Shown here: positions 61,485-64,000 of the stretch, piece after piece
Position numbering within the stretch: position 1 is the stretch's first letter
Layout of the letters: every line of letters begins with the position of its first letter
Assembly: GCF_003337305.1 (NCBI RefSeq)
Contig: NZ_QPJO01000001.1
Coordinates: forward strand, 1,068,291-1,132,290
Source of the DNA: Winogradskyella arenosi
Lineage (GTDB): Bacteria; Bacteroidota; Bacteroidia; Flavobacteriales; Flavobacteriaceae
Reading direction: 5' to 3'
Length of the DNA: 64,000 bases
Notes under the pieces: generated by a model
The model's database searches: none
What the model saw: only the letters and a program-made list of their open reading frames with translations
Told to the model about the DNA's origin: nothing
Made by a program: the position numbers and the translations under genes

Positions 61485-61559
61485 GTTAACTAATTTGTAA
61501 TTTTTTATTCTTAAACAATATTTTATAGTTTACTTTGTTTGAAATTTATAAAGTTTTAA

Positions 61560-63512
61560 ATGCATCATAAAAATCTATATGTTATCCTTTTTTGTTTGTT
61601 TTTAGTTCCTGTCGCGGCACAAACTAAATTAACAACAGGAAACGCACCCAATAGAACCGATACCTCGGCAACTAAAAAATCAAAGGCTTATAAAGATGTT
61701 GCTAGAATAGATATGTATCTGAAGTTTAAAAATGCTGCAGACTCTATAGCGGTAGACACAACCTTAACGCTAAAGAAAGATTATAAGTTTAATTATCTGC
61801 AAGAAGATAGTTTTGGACTTATGCCTTTTGCCAACATGGGACAAACTTATAATAGCCTTAGTTTCGATGCTTGGTCTAATCATATTGCTCCTCAATTTGC
61901 AGCACGGGCTAGACATTTTAATTACTTAGAACACGAGGATATCTACTTTTATGAAGTACCAACACCTTGGACACGTCTAACCTACAAAACAGCATTTGAA
62001 CAAGGTCAGCTCCTCGATGCCTTTTTTACCGTTAACCTTACCAAACAATTTAACTTCTCTATTGCCTATAAAGGATTAAGATCGCTAGGGAATTATCAAA
62101 ACGTGTTAACAAGTACAGGTAATTTTAGATTTACCTCTAATTACAATTCTAAAAACGATAAATACCATGCAAAAGGGTATATCGTTATGCAAGATTTACT
62201 AAACAATGAAAATGGAGGCTTATTAACAGAAGACCTGGTTAATTTTACCTCGGGTAATGAAGAATTTTTAGATCGTTCGGTTTTCGATCCACAATTTGAA
62301 GATGCAGAGAATATATTAGAAGGGAAAAGATTTAATTTAGAACATTCTTATGATTTGTTAAAGAAACAAGATTCCTTAGCGCAAAATAAAATTACCCTGT
62401 TTAATAAAATCTCGTTTGAAGATAAATATTACCGTTACAGTCAAACTTCAGCTGCAACTTCATTCTATGGCGATGCATTTGCCACAAGTATCTATGATAA
62501 GGTAACACTAGAAGACTTTAAAACATCCGTAGGCTTTCAATATGCAAATAATATAGTAGGAGATGTGGAGTTTGCCTTAAACTATACCGATCTTAATTAC
62601 GGTTACGATAGTTTAGTGTTATTCCCAGGAGAAACCATTCCCAACCGTATTCAAGCCAATTATTTCGGAGTGGAAGGGACTTACGCTAAAACGTATAAAG
62701 GATTTAAGCTCTCTGCCAATGCAGCCCTTAATTTGTCAGACAGTTTTGTGGGCAGTTATATAGACGGTAATATAAGTTTAAAACTCAATGACGATATACA
62801 ACTCTCGGGAGGATTAGCCATCAATTCCAGATTAGCCAATTATAATTTCTTACTGTATCAAAGTGATTACGTCAACTACAATTGGTATAACTTAGAAGAT
62901 TTCAAAAATGTTAATACCCAACAACTAAATATTAAGTTGCAATCCGATAAATGGTTCAACGCAAGTCTAGACATTTCTAATATCGACAACTATACCTATT
63001 TCAATCTAGACGAAACCGTAGATGATGTTAACGTTATCCGACCAAATCAATACACAGAACCTTTACAATACTTAAGGTTTAAACTTCAGAAAGAATTTAA
63101 GTTTGGTAAATTCGGCTTAGACAATACAATCATGTATCAAAACGTCGTTAGTAATGCAGATGTTCTTAATGTCCCAGATTTCATTACTAGGAATACACTT
63201 TATTATTCCGATGAAATATTTAAAAAATCTCTAAAGTTTCAAACCGGGGTCACATTAAATTACTTTACAACGTACTATATGGATGGTTACGATCCATTGC
63301 TAGCAGAATTCTACACACAAAACACAACAGAGATTGGCGCCTTTCCAAGATTAGACTTTTTTATCAACGCCAAGGTCAGACAAACTCGTATTTTCTTTAA
63401 GCTAGAACATTTCAATTCCTCTATCACAGGTTACGATTATTTCTCGGCACCCAATAATCCATACAGAGACCTTACCATTCGTTTTGGTTTAGTCTGGGAT
63501 TTCTTTCTATAA
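61560..63512 (+). CDS. Putative porin, Porin_10 type
   Basis: 650 residues. Signal peptide (YVILFCLFLVPVAAQ), then the family-typical N-terminus with DYKFNYLQEDSFGLMPFANMGQTYN and FYEVPTPWTRLTYKTAFEQGQ. The rest is rich in amphipathic strands and ends in Phe-Leu (LVWDFFL), as outer-membrane barrels do. Proteins of this type are called putative porins in Bacteroidota; cargo is unknown. It stands alone, and a repeat follows. Confidence 0.85.
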   Translation: MHHKNLYVILFCLFLVPVAAQTKLTTGNAPNRTDTSATKKSKAYKDVARIDMYLKFKNAADSIAVDTTLTLKKDYKFNYLQEDSFGLMPFANMGQTYNSLSFDAWSNHIAPQFAARARHFNYLEHEDIYFYEVPTPWTRLTYKTAFEQGQLLDAFFTVNLTKQFNFSIAYKGLRSLGNYQNVLTSTGNFRFTSNYNSKNDKYHAKGYIVMQDLLNNENGGLLTEDLVNFTSGNEEFLDRSVFDPQFEDAENILEGKRFNLEHSYDLLKKQDSLAQNKITLFNKISFEDKYYRYSQTSAATSFYGDAFATSIYDKVTLEDFKTSVGFQYANNIVGDVEFALNYTDLNYGYDSLVLFPGETIPNRIQANYFGVEGTYAKTYKGFKLSANAALNLSDSFVGSYIDGNISLKLNDDIQLSGGLAINSRLANYNFLLYQSDYVNYNWYNLEDFKNVNTQQLNIKLQSDKWFNASLDISNIDNYTYFNLDETVDDVNVIRPNQYTEPLQYLRFKLQKEFKFGKFGLDNTIMYQNVVSNADVLNVPDFITRNTLYYSDEIFKKSLKFQTGVTLNYFTTYYMDGYDPLLAEFYTQNTTEIGAFPRLDFFINAKVRQTRIFFKLEHFNSSITGYDYFSAPNNPYRDLTIRFGLVWDFFL

Positions 63513-63521
63513 AATAGTTTG

Positions 63522-63689
63522 GGCATTGCACTTTTGCTTTTCAGCAGCAAAAGTGCCGCGTCATCCGCTGTATCTTTTTTTTAGGGTCATATAAAGACCA
63601 AAGCAGGCTTTAGGATTTAAAATAACAAGAGCTTACATAACAACAATGATACTTTCAAAAAAAAGGATGCCGCTACTACCGCTAATGCG
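63522..63689 (-). repeat. R2-like element, copy D
   Basis: Outer left part GGGCATTGC with an inserted stem GCACTTTTGC/GCAAAAGTGC, then CATCCGCTGTATCTTTTTTT, a roughly 90-base centre, and AAAAAAGGATGCCGCT ending GCTAATGC. The plan matches the R2 copies at 21084 and 11091, with another centre again and no R1. Confidence 0.6.
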
Positions 63690-63848
63690 AAAAAAAGGAA
63701 ACCGTAAAACAAGGGGTTTACAAATCATTTTATAGGGGTAGAGTAGCAAGAATACCATAACCTATAGAAAAGCTATAATTTTATTTAGTTTTAAATCGCA
63801 GGTTTTTAAGGCTTTAAAAATTAAACAAAAATAAAACCTAAAAAGGGC

Positions 63849-63878
63849 TTGCGAGAAAGAAAAAGGGTTGTATATTTG
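63849..63878 (+). promoter_or_regulatory. Strong promoter, probably of an rRNA operon
   Basis: TTG at 63849, exactly 19 bases, then TATATTTG at 63871-63878, the best Bacteroidota promoter in the window. No gene follows before the edge. Confidence 0.6.
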
Positions 63879-63885
63879 CACCCGC

Positions 63886-64000
63886 TTAACAAAACAATGT
63901 TAAGTAAAAGTAAAGAAATAAGTTCATTAACATATTGAATTGACAGCGTAAAAATTAACTGGAAACGGTTAATTAAAAACAAGAGAATAAATCATTTAGA
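63886..64000 (+). other. Probable leader of an rRNA operon running out of the window
   Basis: After the promoter come AGTTCATTAACATATTGAAT and an AT-rich stretch with no reading frame. A TTCATTGACATATTG-like block shortly before 16S rRNA is what I recall from flavobacterial genomes. The mature 16S start is not within the window, so this is a prediction. Confidence 0.5.

Overview
The window reads as chromosomal DNA of a flavobacterium (Bacteroidota, family Flavobacteriaceae). The sequence is AT-rich, promoters fit the Bacteroidota form (TTG or TTTG, about 17-20 bases, TAnnTTTG), and Shine-Dalgarno sites are scarce. Lineage-typical genes include a SusC/SusD pair, a T9SS-sorted protease, a fused E1 alpha/beta branched-chain dehydrogenase, DUF4230, DUF5522 and Porin_10 proteins.

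Region 1 (about 1.3-17.7 kb) is a phenylacetate catabolic cluster on the + strand. A TetR regulator is followed by a 16-bp palindromic operator set inside the paaE promoter. Then come paaE, A, B, C, D (epoxidase and its maturation factor), paaG, a PLP ammonia-lyase-like gene, paaH, paaI, a zinc metallopeptidase, paaJ, a three-domain paaZ, a PaaF-like crotonase and paaY. No phenylacetate-CoA ligase (paaK) is present. The operon is interrupted by three small cassettes bounded by inverted repeats: an intact four-helix-bundle gene, a GIY-YIG gene, and a frameshifted four-helix-bundle gene.

Region 2 (17.8-23.5 kb) is a branched-chain amino/2-oxo acid module: a divergent Lrp/AsnC regulator, the E2 acyltransferase, ilvE and the fused E1, closed by a terminator. 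From 3.1 to 21.4 kb the intergenic DNA is packed with short repeats: 14 copies of a roughly 48-bp palindromic repeat (called R1 here), at least 13 short hairpins, and three copies of a longer element (R2). The other 42 kb hold only one R2-like copy, at 63.5 kb.

Region 3 (23.6-31.1 kb) is a thiamine operon under a TPP riboswitch: thiS, thiC, a TenI-like gene, thiD, thiE, thiG, thiH and a ThiF/MoeB-rhodanese protein. Its product, TPP, is the cofactor of the neighbouring E1 enzyme.

Region 4 (31.1-53.6 kb) is mixed housekeeping: cold-shock protein, SulP transporter, hutU, DUF5522, ACC deaminase-like protein, glucosaminidase/LysM lipoprotein, hemL, two small Spy-like exported proteins, a large zinc metalloprotease, a diheme cytochrome lipoprotein, lysS, a short YqaE/Pmp3 gene, lipB, DUF1275, a nucleoid-associated protein, a propeller lipoprotein and rnhB.

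Region 5 (53.8-63.5 kb) is an outer-membrane uptake locus: SusC, SusD, a surface lipoprotein, a secreted subtilase and a putative porin. The last 500 bases hold an R2-like repeat and a strong promoter with a leader that looks like the start of an rRNA operon lying beyond the window.

Stretches without genes: 1-311 holds nothing I can name; 12530-12941, 21076-21384 and 63513-64000 hold repeats; 23437-23785 holds a terminator, promoter and riboswitch. I saw no tRNA, CRISPR array, transposase or prophage gene. All identities were judged by eye from motifs and remembered family members; no search was run.
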